Positions 22,846 to 34,278 of a stretch of 64,000 nucleotides of DNA are shown one piece after another (the first letter of the stretch is position 1; every line of letters starts with the position of its first letter). The notes under the pieces are model-generated. The model was given only the letters and a program-made list of their open reading frames with translations. It was not told the DNA's origin and did no database searches. Both the position numbers and the translations under genes were made by a program. The DNA is taken from assembly GCA_034440615.1 (NCBI GenBank), contig JAOTOM010005129.1, positions 1,008,871 through 1,072,870 on the forward strand, given 5' to 3'. The DNA comes from Ashinkailepas kermadecensis. Lineage: Eukaryota; Arthropoda; Thecostraca; Neolepadidae.

Positions 22846-22849
22846 CAAC

Positions 22850-25800
22850 TCGACTCGGCGCAACCAGTTGTCCGGCTTAGGGCGAGTCAAGTCGCTCGAC
22901 GCCCTTCTTGCACGGGATGAGCAAGTAGAAGTAATGTCTGAGGAATGAATGAGACAATGCCCCCCCCCCCCGTCGTATTTCTTGGCACCCGAACCTCGAA
23001 GAGTGACCACGAAACATAGGTGTTGTTCTTTTGAGGAGGCACTTTTGAGGAGGCACGTGGCCCATCAATGTTGGCTTTTCCTCCCCCCCCCCCCCCCCCA
23101 CACACACAAAACCTTAACATGGAACCATATGGAGTGTGCCTCTCCAATCCACTTGGGCCCGCCCATGGTCTTCATATATTGTGCCTCCACTTTTTTTTCA
23201 GAAATCAACTCCCCCATCACGAAGGGTACACCAGGCACTCTCAAAAAGAAAAGCCCAGGCTAATCCAACCATACCACAAAAGGCTTCTTTTGGGGGGCTT
23301 ACAAAACATTGGGAAATTATGTGCAAAAATATGGCTGTCTGAGCCCATTTTAACAAGTTGCACTACATAATTCCCTACCAGTCAGCGATTCCGCACCGCA
23401 GCGATTATGTTTTTCCCCATCTCTGCATGCTACATATTTAGGGCGCACTCATCAACTGTTGGTTTACCATCTACCGTTGTTCGCTCCAGTTCAAAAACAT
23501 ACCTCCCAACAAAATATGTCGGTAAAAAGCCAAACTTAATGGTTCTTGCCGGCATGTGACCTTTGCAGCCTTTGACCAGTCAGCAAATTTCTGATCAAGG
23601 ACGACTCCATAACCTTTGTGTTCTGAGGAAACCTCATGAAGATCGGCAGAACAGTGCCAGGCTTAAGGCGACCCTCTCCATATTACCGGTAAATTGTCAG
23701 CTGCACATTGTCAGCTGCACAGCATGCACATTGTGTTGAAACGTTAACATGCAACTCGCCACGTTTTTTTTATCATCTTTAGCAGAGGCAAAGTGCCATC
23801 CGCTAGAGATATGCTATGTTAAAGAAAGAGTTACTTTAATCCGGTTTATGTGGCATCCGGTTATATCAAATAAGAAAGACAGGAAAGATGAGACGCCAGC
23901 AAGCAAGGAACGTGGCGTAAAGGCCCATACATACATACACAGGTGAAACATACACATACATACATACATACATACACGACACTTAGGACACTTGGAGGGT
24001 GGGCAGCATCGTACCTCCGGAGAGGCTCCACTGCCCACCTGCGACCTGGAAAGCGAAGCGGAGGCCCGACGCCCAGGGCAAGTCGTGGGCGTTGGGCCCG
24101 ACCTTGTATGTGTAGGTGTATGTTTGAGTTAAATATTGGAAAAACCTGAGAAGGTGAAAAAAAAACAAGCAGCTTGGAAAACCCGTAGATAAAAATCCAA
24201 GCACAATTTATATGGAGAACCGTCCGTTATGGCCAAATTGGATCGGTCTTTGCCTACCCGTCGCTCGGCAGACAGGCCGGGCGGGCGTGTGCCAATAGGG
24301 CCAGGTTCTAGCCCGCTTTACGGCACTAAAGGCTGTGATCACACTACGACATCGCCCCTAACTGCATGCAATTGCACAGTTCCGGTAGAGTATTTGGGCC
24401 GCTTTCAACCTGCTTCTTCGCGGAAAATTGATTATCGGTAGTCCTTACTTGCAGTATGCACATGTTGTAAATGTCCGTCGCAACTCCGAGCTTCCTGTTG
24501 AATTGCATGTGTTGAATATGTAGAGACAAAAACATTTGAGGCATACAACTTTTTAAAAAAATACTACAGAATTTCTTGACAGAAAACGGTGCTCTTTCGT
24601 AGCCACGAACGAAGAAAAAGAACTAGACAGCGTTTTCCATCCGTAACAAATATGGTGTGGAAGTGTGCATTAGAAACATTGCACCCCAGACCTCTAATTG
24701 AACGACATCTAACATAGTATCTTGTTTCTACTTGTTCGTTGGAAATGCCCATCCGACACGAAGCTTACAATGAATATGTCGCATGTCAATACTTCATCTT
24801 TGTGTAGTGTTGTTTGTCTCCAAAATGCCCTGGATTGAGAATATTAGGGTATGAACTCTTTTTGAAATACATTTGTCAAGCAACATCAGGACAGTGTTGA
24901 AAGAAGTACTGCACCAGGTACAGTAGCAATATTAAACGACCTGTAGTACGCACATGTTTTCATCTCGTTATTTCTTCCAGTTGCCATTAGAAAACCACAT
25001 GCCGGCATGAGGAATTTTCTCCCAAGAAAATTGTTGCACAAAGGCTAATTCGGTAATTCCGGTAATTGTACATAGCCCATCGACGCTATTTAATTCAGCT
25101 ACACTAAGTAAAAGAAAAAGCTAACAAGCTAAGGTATATGAATTATTCTTGTTGGAATTAATCCAGTGTGGTACTTAACTGTACAGTTTAATGGTACACT
25201 TTGCATGTGATATTCTTCAGGCTAGCCATCATTCATCATTAAACTTGTCATTTGTCTCGACCAAGTGATTGAACCTGGTATGCAAAGGTGCAGCACGTTA
25301 CCGACAATAAAAGGTCTAGCAATGTCAGGTGCTGCAGGAAGGCAGTTCAATGTGCAAGATGAGGCAAGTCCGAGGCGTTGGTAACTTCGGAAGGATTTCA
25401 GTGCGTTCGCTGCAATCGTAGGTACCCGTCGAGACCAAAACTGTATGGGGTCAAGCACGCATGCTTCCGGAACTCCGCATTGGCCCCGGCTATGCCATCT
25501 GTGAGGGGACGGGAGGCAAGGAGGAAGAAATGGGACTCACCTCAACTTGGAACACAAACAGAAACACACACAGAACACAGAACACAACCAACAGAAATGC
25601 GGCGGCGATTTCCCTGCACTCGGACAGCACAACAACGCTACAAATTAGGTAAAGCGTGCAACTCAACCGGTTTTGAGGCGGTCGTCTGGACTAATGGACT
25701 TAGTGCTTTGGCATGGAACTGTGTGAATGTATGGAATTTGCGCACGTCCGGGTCAGAGGAGCACGAAGTGAGACAGACGGCAGCCCACGTCATTCCAGCC

Positions 25801-26880
25801 TATTCTTCACACCCGGACACATCCAGCCTGTACATCCATGGCGCACGGGCGACCCGAATCCCACCTCATCCAGTTCATAAAAAATGCCCGACTACGGGCC
25901 CGGCCCGCTCACGGCTGCCCCTCGGGAAAGCACGCGTTCGCCCGCCCATTGACTCCGTACAAGCCGGCCGACTGCGCAACAAAGGCCAGTCCAGCCAGAA
26001 GGCCGCGCCCGCACGCCGTCACTCACTGGACACCCGACACACATACACACGCTCACACCCGCCAACAACCAGGCTCGCGTCGTGGCGGCGCCCGCCGGCC
26101 CCCACCTGTCAGTGTGCGAGAGTCCGCCGGCGTGGTCCGACTCGAAGCGCAGATCGCGTCACCTGTCCCGCGGTCCACAGCGCACACGCACAGTCCCGGC
26201 CCCTGGCGCGTCCGCCGCCCGACTGGCGGCCACCGCCGACGGTCGATGGGCAGCCGGCCGCGTGCACCGGCGACAGAGGCGCCGCCAGGTGGCCGGTCCG
26301 GCAGACTGCCGGCCGGCGGCAGGTCTGATCCGGCCCAGCGGGGAGGGGCGCCCGAGGCCGGCAGCCGGGCTGCCGGGCATCGGCGAAGAAAACGCACTCC
26401 GCGTGTTTGTTGGGGCCTTGGCATATCCTTCCGGAGCCCGGGAACATATGCAAGTGACAGCCTAATAAGGGCATGGTGTTCAAACTCGTGCAGTTAGGCG
26501 TCAGGATGCTATAAAAAAAAATTATTCCTGGATAGCTTGTGATATGCAATATATATGGGGCATCATTCACCTGACTCTTCATCGTGAAATAGGCCTAACT
26601 TCCGTTTTTGATAACTATACTCCTCAGGGCTTGGATGCTATATGAATATGACATTGCTTTTACATCTAAAGCCTTGACGCCTAAAGTCACCAATTTGGGC
26701 ATCCTGAATAAGGGTCCAAGTAAAACACCGAATAAATATGCAGAATAGATAGGGCTTCTACATCTCGAGAGCACATCCCAATCCGGCATGAAGCATAACT
26801 CTGGGCGTGGACAGTGCAGCACGCAGCCCACGCACCGCAGAGCCGCGTCCCGTCGTGGGCGGCTCAACGTGGCGCGGCGC
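22850..26880. other. Unannotated DNA; C-runs, CATA microsatellite, CpG-rich block
   Basis: No gene is recognised. C-runs occur at 22961-22972 and 23082-23099. A CATA microsatellite lies at about 23926-23975. The phrase TTTAGGGCGCACTCATCAAC at 23430-23449 may be one more diverged micro-retroposon, but it has no TSD. A CpG-rich block at 25840-26400 carries overlapping Arg/Pro/Ala-rich frames on both strands, the longest 25378-26328 plus, without any domain I can name. Confidence 0.4.
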
Positions 26881-27262
26881 TGAACAGGGACCGCCGAGTG
26901 TGCTCACGTGCCAACCCACCCCTCCCCCGCCCCGCGACAGGGACCGCCGATGCCCACGTGCCCGACCCGCCGGGCGGCTCAACCCGGCGCTGAACAGGGA
27001 CCGCCGAGTGTGCTCACGTGCCACCGACCCACCCCGGCTCACGCGCGGCGCCCAACAGGGACCGCCGAGTGTGCTCACGTGCCAACCCACCCCTCCCCCG
27101 CCCCAACAGGGACCGCCGAGTGTGCTCACGTGCCCAACGGGCCACCCCTCGGCCAACCGCGCCGCTGAACAGGGACCGCCGAGTGTGCTCACGTGCCAAC
27201 CCACCCCTCCCCGCCCCAACAGGGACCGCCGAGTGTGCTCACGTGCCAACCCACCCCTCCCC
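26881..27262. repeat. 51-60-bp tandem array, about 7 copies
   Basis: Units share CAGGGACCGCCGAGTGTGCT, then CACGTGCC and a C-rich spacer ACCCACCCCTCCCCCGC of variable length. The CACGTG E-box palindrome is present in every unit. Frames on both strands are open because of composition and are not proposed as genes. Confidence 0.88.
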
Positions 27263-27302
27263 CGCTCCCAGCTGACAGCAACTTACATACTGAATGGCCT
27301 CG

Positions 27303-27415
27303 AGCCAGTGGCTCAATGGTAAAATATTCGCTTGAGAGCCGATGGATGCGTGATGGAGGCTGCATCGCCCTTGGAATCTGCAGTCGACATCCGTGAACGC
27401 GATTCGAGTCCTGGC
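27303..27415 (+). mobile_element. tRNA-like sequence, SINE head or tRNA relic
   Basis: The plus strand has an A-box-like GTGGCTCAATGGTAAAAT near 27309 and a B box GATTCGAGTCC near 27400. The 5' GCCAG could pair with CTGGC after the B box. The distance between the boxes is about 70 bases too long for a normal tRNA without an intron, so it is either a tRNA relic with an insertion or a different SINE head. Weak call. Confidence 0.3.
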
Positions 27416-27542
27416 CGGCGGATGTACGCGAATGACTCGGGCGGCGAGAATCGTGCCGTGCGTGCCTGCGTCACGCACGGCACGACGCACGCGCACACGC
27501 GCACAGTCACGCACCACGTCGGCTGCGCTGTCGTGGCTGGTA

Positions 27543-28215
27543 GCCGCCCGGCAGCCACTCTCAGGATAATGATGCAACCCTGTCCCTAGAACGGCAGCCA
27601 CTCTCCCGAAAATGATAGCAACCCTGTCGCTAGAACGGCAGCCACTTTCCGGAGAATGACAGCAACCCTGCCCCTAGAACGGCAGCGACTCTCCCGAGAA
27701 TGATAGCACCCTGTCCCTAGAACGGCAGCCACTCTCCCAAGAATGATAGCAACCCTGTCCCTAGAACGGCAGCCATTCTCCCGAGAATGATAGCAACCCT
27801 GTCCCCAGAACGGCAGCCACCCTCCGGAGAATGATGCAACCCTGTCCCTAGAACGGCAGCTACTCTCCCGATAATGATAGCAACCCTGTCCCTAGAACGG
27901 CAGCCACTCTCCTGAGAATGATAGCAACCCTGTCGCTAGAACAGCAGCCACTGTCCCGAGAATGATAGCAACCCTGTCGCTAGAACAGCAGCCACTCTCC
28001 GGAGAATGATAGCAACCCTATCCCTAGAACGGCAGCCACTCTCCGGAGAATGATAGCAACCCTATCCTTAGAACGGCAGCCACTCTCCCGAGAATGATAG
28101 CAACCCTGTCGCTAGAACGGCAGCCACTCTCCCGATAATTATAGCAACCCTGACCCTAGAATGGCAGCTACTCTCCGGAGAATGATAGCAACCCTGCCCC
28201 TAGAACGGCAGCGCC
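27543..28215. repeat. 44-bp tandem array, about 15 copies
   Basis: Units carry AGAACGGCAGCCACTCTCCC, GAGAATGATAGCAACCCTGT and CCCT. Spacing between successive AACGGCAG phrases is 43-44 bases. Substitutions and single-base losses vary between units. No open frame crosses the array. Confidence 0.92.
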
Positions 28216-29559
28216 AGGCTCCCACAATCACCGCAGTTGTCCAAAGGTAACCGCCAGAACGGCAGCCGCTCTGCCGGTCCAACAACGCACGCTGGGCCTC
28301 TCAAGTCGCACGGGCTCTGAAGGGCAGGCGGTCCGTTCTTCGAGTCAGGACGAATTAGCAGGTCATGAATTGAACTAAAAATCCGATAGGAGCGCGAAAG
28401 CATCCAACAGGCTGAGGGCTCATGCACGGAGGCACGGGCAGGTCCTCGGTGTCTATTGCGACGCTGTTGGTCACCAGACCGGTGTTCCAGTGATGCATGA
28501 GAACACATGCTACCTACTACTATGTGCTTCGACTAAACTAAGCTACGCCAATCAAACATTCACCCATGTCGTAACTTTCACCAAGTGCACTTCTGCAGGA
28601 GCGAACTGGGCCCAGTGCTCGTAAATCCTGATGGTGGTCACGGGCGACGATGCCTTCCTTCCCTCCACCGACCAGTCCACAAACGCGTATTTCTGGTATT
28701 TACAAGCCTGCCTCCACACAAACTTCAAACTAAGGACATTTACCATATTTTGGTGACGATAAGGCGATAGAATATGATCGCATGGTCTTCTCTGTATCAT
28801 CACTATTACTCAGTTGGCTTGGGTCATTTCCGGCATTGATCGGGCTCCGTTTGGTACCATCTGTATAGACAATGTGGGAAGGTTGGAGTAGTGATAGCGC
28901 ACCAAGTAGATGTGCGCACACGATCAAGCTATCGCCCAATCTGGTCTGTGTTTTTTTCTAGGGCAATGGAAGACAGTTTATCACCTCATGGAAATTGGCC
29001 TCCATATTAACGTCATTGATCCAATATCATACGATAACATCTAACCTGCTCCATTACTTCTCTTTTTTGGTAAAGCTTTCCTTACTGAACAAAACAACAT
29101 CAGGGAGTTATTCCCGCCCCGTTTTTCCGCTCATAACTGGTATTAAAGGAGAGGCTCTAAAGCCATGGCATGTATCCGGAAGAGTGACTTCCTCCATTCC
29201 CACTCAGATTGCATCGCTCCTGCAAAGTGATGATGGATGAAGTAACGTGGTGAGAAATACTTTATCTTCCACCATGCCTTGGGAATTTCTCGGGACTGTT
29301 GCACCTGGCCATGGAGTAAATGCTAGCCATTTGGTCTGTGACACCAAGTGATGCAATCGAAATAACGGGTCTGCTGTGATGAATAAACTCCATGAGAACA
29401 TGACCATCGGAGACTTGCAAAACGAGCAGACATCGAAAATTGGACTGGCTAGCATGTGCCAAAAACCCACCAATAACTCACGGTCTGGGTTTTTAGAACT
29501 AGTGAAGTTCCATTCCAAGTAACCCATATTCGTGCTAATTCTACCCAGACAGACCATCA
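28216..29559. other. Unannotated DNA
   Basis: No recognisable gene, RNA or repeat family. Confidence 0.4.
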
Positions 29560-29900
29560 TACTACTCTCCGAACAGTAAGCTCTCAGAACACCTGGCGCT
29601 CCGCTCTCAGAACACCTCGCGCTCCGCTTTCAGAACACCTGGCGCTCTGCTCTCAGAACAATGGTCTTTTTGATCCTAGCATGGCAGTAACTTTACACAA
29701 CAAAATGGCAACCGCTGTGGCCCTAGAACAGCAGCAACTACACCCTAAACAGCAGCAACTCTATACAGGACGGCAGTCGCTCCAGCCCCAGAACAACTGC
29801 TGCTCTAGCCCCAGAACAACTGCTGCTCTGCCTCCAAAACGGCAGCAACTCAGCTCTAAACTGCAACAATCTCTTTCCACAAGACGATAGCCGCTCTGAC
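29560..29900. repeat. Degenerate 24-27-bp repeats
   Basis: Two blocks: CTCAGAACACCTGGCGCTCC units at about 29580-29660, then units with CAGAACAACTGCTGCTCTA and CAGCAACT phrases to 29900. The AGAACRGCAGC phrase resembles the 44-bp array at 27543, so the two may share an origin. Confidence 0.65.
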
Positions 29901-30984
29901 CCCTAAACGGAAGCAGCTCCACCCAAAGAGGATACAGAATCCTTCGAAACACAGAATGGCAATACATCAAATGGTCGCGTAAACGTTATTGATGCATAGG
30001 CACTTGCATAGTAATGACACTTCAGGGAACCATGCAGGGAGAGGATACACGTCCCCCCCCTACCCCCCAGCAGGCAGGACACTCGGCCGAGAGGAGACAA
30101 ACGGCTGACCGTAAGCACCACGCTATGTCGCAACTGGGACCGCCCCTGTATGTATGGACCACCACCGCCGGGTCGAGCGTGGTTCGAGACTTTCACATGG
30201 TGGCTCAGATCTCCACGCCCCACGCAACGGTCAGGCTCGGGCGTCAGTTGTCCCAGATTGGCTCTAACGCCCATCAAGGGCTTTCGATCGCGGAGCTGGG
30301 GTGGGGGGCGGGGGTGGATTCCGTGCCATATCCGGCAGCCACTGACGTGCTCCCCAAACACGGATCACTGGGAGGGGAGGGGGGGGGAATAGCTCTCTCG
30401 TAACTCAAGAAGCAATGGACGGATCGAAATAAAATAAGGTGCAATGGATTGCCTGAAAACATTCATCGGATCGAATTTGGTTTTGCTGACCTCGAGGTCA
30501 CCAATGACGTTACAATTCCGGTCAAGTGAAAAGAGTCTAACCACTGCTTAGCTATGAAAAAAGAAACTTTGTCAGATGGTTCGCATCAGATAATACTCAA
30601 GCAAAGTGACAGGAATTGTCGCTTGCACATGTCACATGCATGTGGTCAAATTAGGTTCAGGTTAAATGAAGTCATGTGAGGTCATCGTGCATTTGGATAT
30701 ACCTACGGTACCCGATGCATATTTGTGAGTGAAAAATAACCGCTGGATGCAAAAAACGACATTATATAGTCGCATATACAGTCAAAAAGAGCTCACACCC
30801 TCATTGAGACATCCATAAAAACAATCCGCAGGCGATACAGTCAAGAATTAAAAGCTAAGTTAACATAAGTTTTTTTTTAATTGACCTCTGACCACCGCTT
30901 AGTCAGGTCGCGCGAGCTTTCGCTCCGCCCACCTGGACTAACTACGAGACCTAACTATGAGACTGCTAGGCTGTTGAGACATGG
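29901..30984. other. Unannotated DNA
   Basis: No gene recognised. A C-run at 30051-30060 and G-runs at 30370-30390 break up otherwise ordinary sequence. Confidence 0.4.
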
Positions 30985-31023
30985 ACGACATCACTCTGAA
31001 AAGATCTTGAATTCCAGATAATT

Positions 31024-31359
31024 GGTCAGGGCGCTGTTGCAGGAGCAGGTGAGAGCTGCCGTAGCCGTGGCAATTGCCGAGACTGTAGCTGTCAAGTCTA
31101 GAGAGATGGCCAGGGCGCTGTTGCAGGAGCAGGTGAGAGCTGCCGTAGCCGTGGCAATTGCCGAGACTGTAGCTGTCAAGTCTAGAGAGATGGCCAGGGC
31201 GCTGTTGCAGGAGCAGGTGAGAGCTGCCGTAGCCGTGGCAATTGCCGAGACTGTAGCTGTCAAGTCTAGAGAGATGGCCAGGGCGCTGTTGCAGGAGCAG
31301 GTGAGAGCTGCCGTAGCCGTGGCAATTGCCGAGACTGTAGTTGTCAAGGACAGCGAGAT
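31024..31359. repeat. 84-bp tandem array, 4 copies, inside LINE ORF1
   Basis: Four 84-bp units start at 31024, 31108, 31192 and 31276 and are almost identical apart from the ends of the array. Eighty-four bases equal 28 codons, or four heptads, so gain or loss of units keeps both frame and coiled-coil register. The near-identity of the units contrasts with the decayed ORF around them. Confidence 0.92.
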
Positions 31360-31366
31360 AGGCGCT

Positions 31367-31400
31367 TGTTTGTTATTTGGGCTTTAGGGCGCGTCGACCA
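31367..31400 (-). mobile_element. Micro-retroposon, short form (34 bp) with 12-bp TSD
   Basis: Flanked by GAGATAGGCGCT at 31355-31366 and 31401-31412. On the minus strand it begins TGGTCGACGCGCCCTAAAG and ends CCCAAATAACAAACA. It begins at the same place as the 32-bp copy at 1551. It sits within LINE ORF1 and interrupts it after the end of the 28-residue repeats. Confidence 0.9.
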
Positions 31401-32201
31401 GAGATAGGCGCTCTCGAGGAGGAACTCAGGCAGACGAATTAGCAGCTGAATGGACTAGAACAATTATCTAGACGGCTCTGTCTGCATATTAATGGAACAC
31501 CCGAGGACCTAAGCGAGTCAATTGGATGTCTGGTGACCGACGTCGGCAAAATGGCCGGTGTGACCATCTTGTTCAAGATCATAGACCGATCACGCAGAAT
31601 CGGCACGGCAAAGGTTGGCACATGTCGCATGATCGTCGCGCGATTTCTCGGTTTCAGAAAGCGCCACGAGCTGTGCAACGCGAGAAACGAGCTCAGAAAG
31701 CTCCGATCGTTCTACAGGTTGAGCGTGTCCGTGGAGTCAGCGAATAACGCTTCCATTTCAGACCAACTGACGCGTGACAACCAACTCACGATCCTAAAAG
31801 CCCGTCAAACGAGAAAAGACGGTAAGATCTTCGCAGCGTAGGCTGGCGTTGGGCGGATGAAGATTCGCAGGAGAGAGGGAGCGCCGACGAAGATCATCTA
31901 ATCCCTGCACGACCTCAGCAAGCTCGTGAATCCGGATGCCCCAGCTGCAGCGCCCACATCATCAGGGGAAGCTGTCATAACCACCAGACGCAGAGGTGGT
32001 AGCAGCTCCGCGCAGTAGCTGAACCGTCTGTGAACGTCCCTCCAGAGACGCATACTCCCCAGCTCTGCAGTCACCGGTGGGCCGTCATTGCAGTCTCCGC
32101 GCTGACGCCAGGGGTCGGCTGGCAGCGCCTCTGCGGCCCGGCGATCACGTGGTCGACCTCCACCCGCCGGTCACTGAGAGCGGACTGACCACAGGCATGG
32201 A

Positions 32202-33152
32202 GGAGTTGTGCTTTACATGCGCACATTCCTACCGGTGAAAAGACTGAGACAACTGGAATTATATGACTAAGAGTGCGCTTGAGCAGAGGTAAAAACGCAA
32301 AATGTCACCTTCATCATATGCTGCGTGCATTTGCCTCCAAATTTAACCACCGAGGGAATAGAGCTTTTCACGCACCATTTCATAGATAATGTATGTCTGA
32401 CGCAAACACACTCCACCACAGCAATTTTAATATTAGGCGCCTTCAACACAGGAAACGTTTACCTTGAACAACGCATTTGCAAGGACGGCGGCGTATCATC
32501 TTTTGACTACACATTTAGACACCGCATACATTAGGCTTGCAACAGCTCAGCAAACAACTTCTCCGATGACCGATGCCTGTACACATTTACGAGACCTCAT
32601 ATTCACAAGTAGCAGTGAAATTGTAATGGACACAGCTTGTCATAATTCGCACACTTGACGATATTCATATATTTGCATCACTAGGCGCTGCCCCTCCTCA
32701 GCAAGGTGTCAGCGTCATGTGCATAACCATATGGAACTATTAGAAACAAACGCACCCATTCTCAATAGCTGGCTTCTAGAAACTGACGGGAGACGAATTT
32801 TAGACAACGACATAGACACAGCGACAAACCAACTGATATCTGCTTTCCACAGTGCCGACACTGCTTCCATTCCACTGAATTATATTTAATTAACACCGCG
32901 CCAAAAGCCTTGGATGACGCCAGAACTAGACAGAAACATAGGAAGCACGTCGGACTACTGAGACTCAACACAACGCGACAGTCTATTCCGACAAACTCAA
33001 ACAAACTACAACTGGGAGAGGTGGAGACATTAACGGAACACCGTAGCAAATATGAGCAGATGCTTAAACGACAAGTACACCACCAACAACGCAAGCTACT
33101 AGCACATGAATCATACCGATATAATAGTATGATAAAAGCTCTAATCATATGA
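32202..33152 (+). pseudogene. LINE ORF2 N-terminal part (APE-type endonuclease)
   Basis: In one frame from 32202: GVVLYMRTFLPVKRLRQLEL, then VTFIICCVHLPPNL (the family CxYRPPN block) and IDNV, then ILGAFNTGNVYLEQ, where the family has GDFN with a catalytic Asp and Asn; here the Asp is Ala. A frameshift near 32530 leads to THLRDLIFTSSSEIVMDT, the conserved block before the SDH motif, then IHIFASLGAAPPQQ, and after 32880 the RQKPWMTPELDR linker. Stops interrupt the frame at several points. The intact enzyme would nick target DNA to start target-primed reverse transcription. Nothing of the reverse transcriptase remains. Confidence 0.75.
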
Positions 33153-33455
33153 TATCGATAATGTATGTAGCAAGTATGGAACCAATACTCTTGGTTGAAT
33201 TTACCATGTCAAATGGCACCACATTTTGAATAACATAAAATGTCAGGATTTTCCCCTAAATTTACCGCATCTTTCACATATCTTGATACACGAATCGGTG
33301 GTGTGAAAAGGGTAAGCTGATGTTCGACCAATTTCTGATCAGAATTTGAACATAAATTGGAGAAACCTGAATTTGGATTATCATGTGCATGTTTATAGCA
33401 AACAATTAAAGTATGTTTAATAGCAGTTCACATATGGTGTGGTGATCACCACAAT
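33153..33455. other. Unannotated AT-rich DNA
   Basis: No recognisable gene or element between the LINE remnant and the Penelope-like insertion. Confidence 0.4.
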
Positions 33456-33466
33456 TACCTCCATCT

Positions 33467-34049
33467 GTGTAAATAAAATATACGACCTTCAATATACCAG
33501 GAGGTGCTGAGTTCACATCAAAAGTAACGATAAAGATTATACTTTATTACTCAACGTTTCGGCAAGGGGCCATCGTCAGGAGTGATGAAAAAAAGTTCAA
33601 GCTTAAAAATTGAAGAAAAAAAAAGCACGCGGGGAAAAAGCGTGCAAAAAGACACGTGGAATGCAGAAAAGCCTCCTCAGTGGTGCAGACACTCACAGAA
33701 ACTCCAAACCAGAAACAAACTATGTCAAGAAGGAATCCTCTGAGGAAGCCCGAGCCGATGGTCCATATACATATCGATGCATACACTCACGCACATATAT
33801 ATACATATATCCAATATAACGCGTAATACATACTATATATAATTTATGTTTATGTAATTGTATGTGATATACCAAGACGTCGTTTGCGTGTTTAGTTGCG
33901 GCAGTAGATTACGTAAATGTAGAGATTCGAGATGTCGATGATGTCAACTCAGCACCTCCTGGTATATTGAAGGTCGTATATTTTCTTTACACGCAATGTC
34001 TAAAACCCAGGAGCATCTAAGAGCCATTCTTCGTTGTATTAAACAATGG
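33467..34049. mobile_element. Penelope-like fragment, inverted pair, with 11-bp TSD
   Basis: Flanked by TACCTCCATCT at 33456-33466 and 34050-34060. The left arm (about 33478-33584) is an inverted copy of the element's end with a hammerhead-like core. The right side (33938-34046) carries the same sequence in the opposite orientation plus the tail CTAAAACCCAGGAGCATCTA and TTCGTTGTATTAAA also seen at 7174-7218. The 350-bp interior differs from the copy at 6883 and shows no coding similarity. Two TSD-flanked copies with one common tail end define a family. Confidence 0.75.
33556..33579 (-). ncRNA. Hammerhead-ribozyme-like core
   Basis: On the minus strand: CTGACGA, TGGCCCCTTGCC, GAAAC. One base differs from the 7055 copy in the hairpin (GGCC to TGCC), leaving a shorter GGC/GCC stem. 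No cleavage triplet with a paired stem III was identified. Confidence 0.4.
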
Positions 34050-34278
34050 TACCTCCATCTACATGCATTTTGGTATTTGTGTTTTTGTGATAATCTACTG
34101 TGATCTTGCAAAGGAATGGTCAAACGCTGGGTAAACATTATTTTTTAATCGTCAAAAAGCCCGCCAGCCTTGATCGGAATTCTGACCAGGCTTCCGGGCT
34201 ATACAGCCAGCTCTAGTGCGGACACTCACATCAAGCGCGAGATCCAGCCTGATTCGTGGTCCCCACAGGGGCGCCTTC

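Larger units (their letters stand above)
31022..32018 (+). pseudogene. LINE ORF1 (coiled coil plus RRM-like RNA-binding protein)
   Basis: Four 28-residue repeats rich in Ala, Val, Glu and Arg (MARALLQEQVRAAVAVAIAE core) form the coiled-coil part. After the micro-retroposon at 31367-31400 and its TSD, the frame resumes with ALEEELRQ, then EQLSRRLCLHINGTPED, DRSRRIGTAK and MIVARFLGFRKRHELCNARN, in the order and spacing of ORF1 proteins with an RRM-like domain. It continues through KARQTRKDGKIFAA and REGAPTKII to a stop at 32016-32018. In-frame stops lie at 31440, 31839 and 31899. Leaving out the 34-bp insert and one TSD copy, both halves are in one frame. The family protein binds LINE RNA as a trimer or multimer. 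Confidence 0.8.
30985..33152 (+). mobile_element. Degraded LINE with ORF1 and endonuclease part of ORF2
   Basis: This is the 5' portion of a non-LTR retrotransposon on the plus strand: ORF1 (31022-32018), then ORF2 from about 32202, which carries an apurinic-type endonuclease followed by the linker towards the reverse transcriptase. Coding similarity stops near 33152, before any reverse-transcriptase motif, so the 3' half is gone. The 5' limit is uncertain; ATGGACGACATC at 30981 may be the old ORF1 start, followed by a frame break. Stops, a frameshift and a secondary insertion show that it is dead. Keeping the 5' end but losing the 3' end is unusual for LINE copies and implies later deletion. 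Confidence 0.8.

Noticed and set aside
23428..23472. Additional micro-retroposon copy
   Set aside because: Shares TTTAGGGCGCA and ATCAACTG but needs gaps to align and has no TSD; kept only as a possibility in the unannotated block.
25378..26328. 316-codon open frame on the plus strand
   Set aside because: Only the CpG-rich second half is long; the product has no domain, the start is weak, and overlapping Arg/Pro-rich frames exist on both strands.
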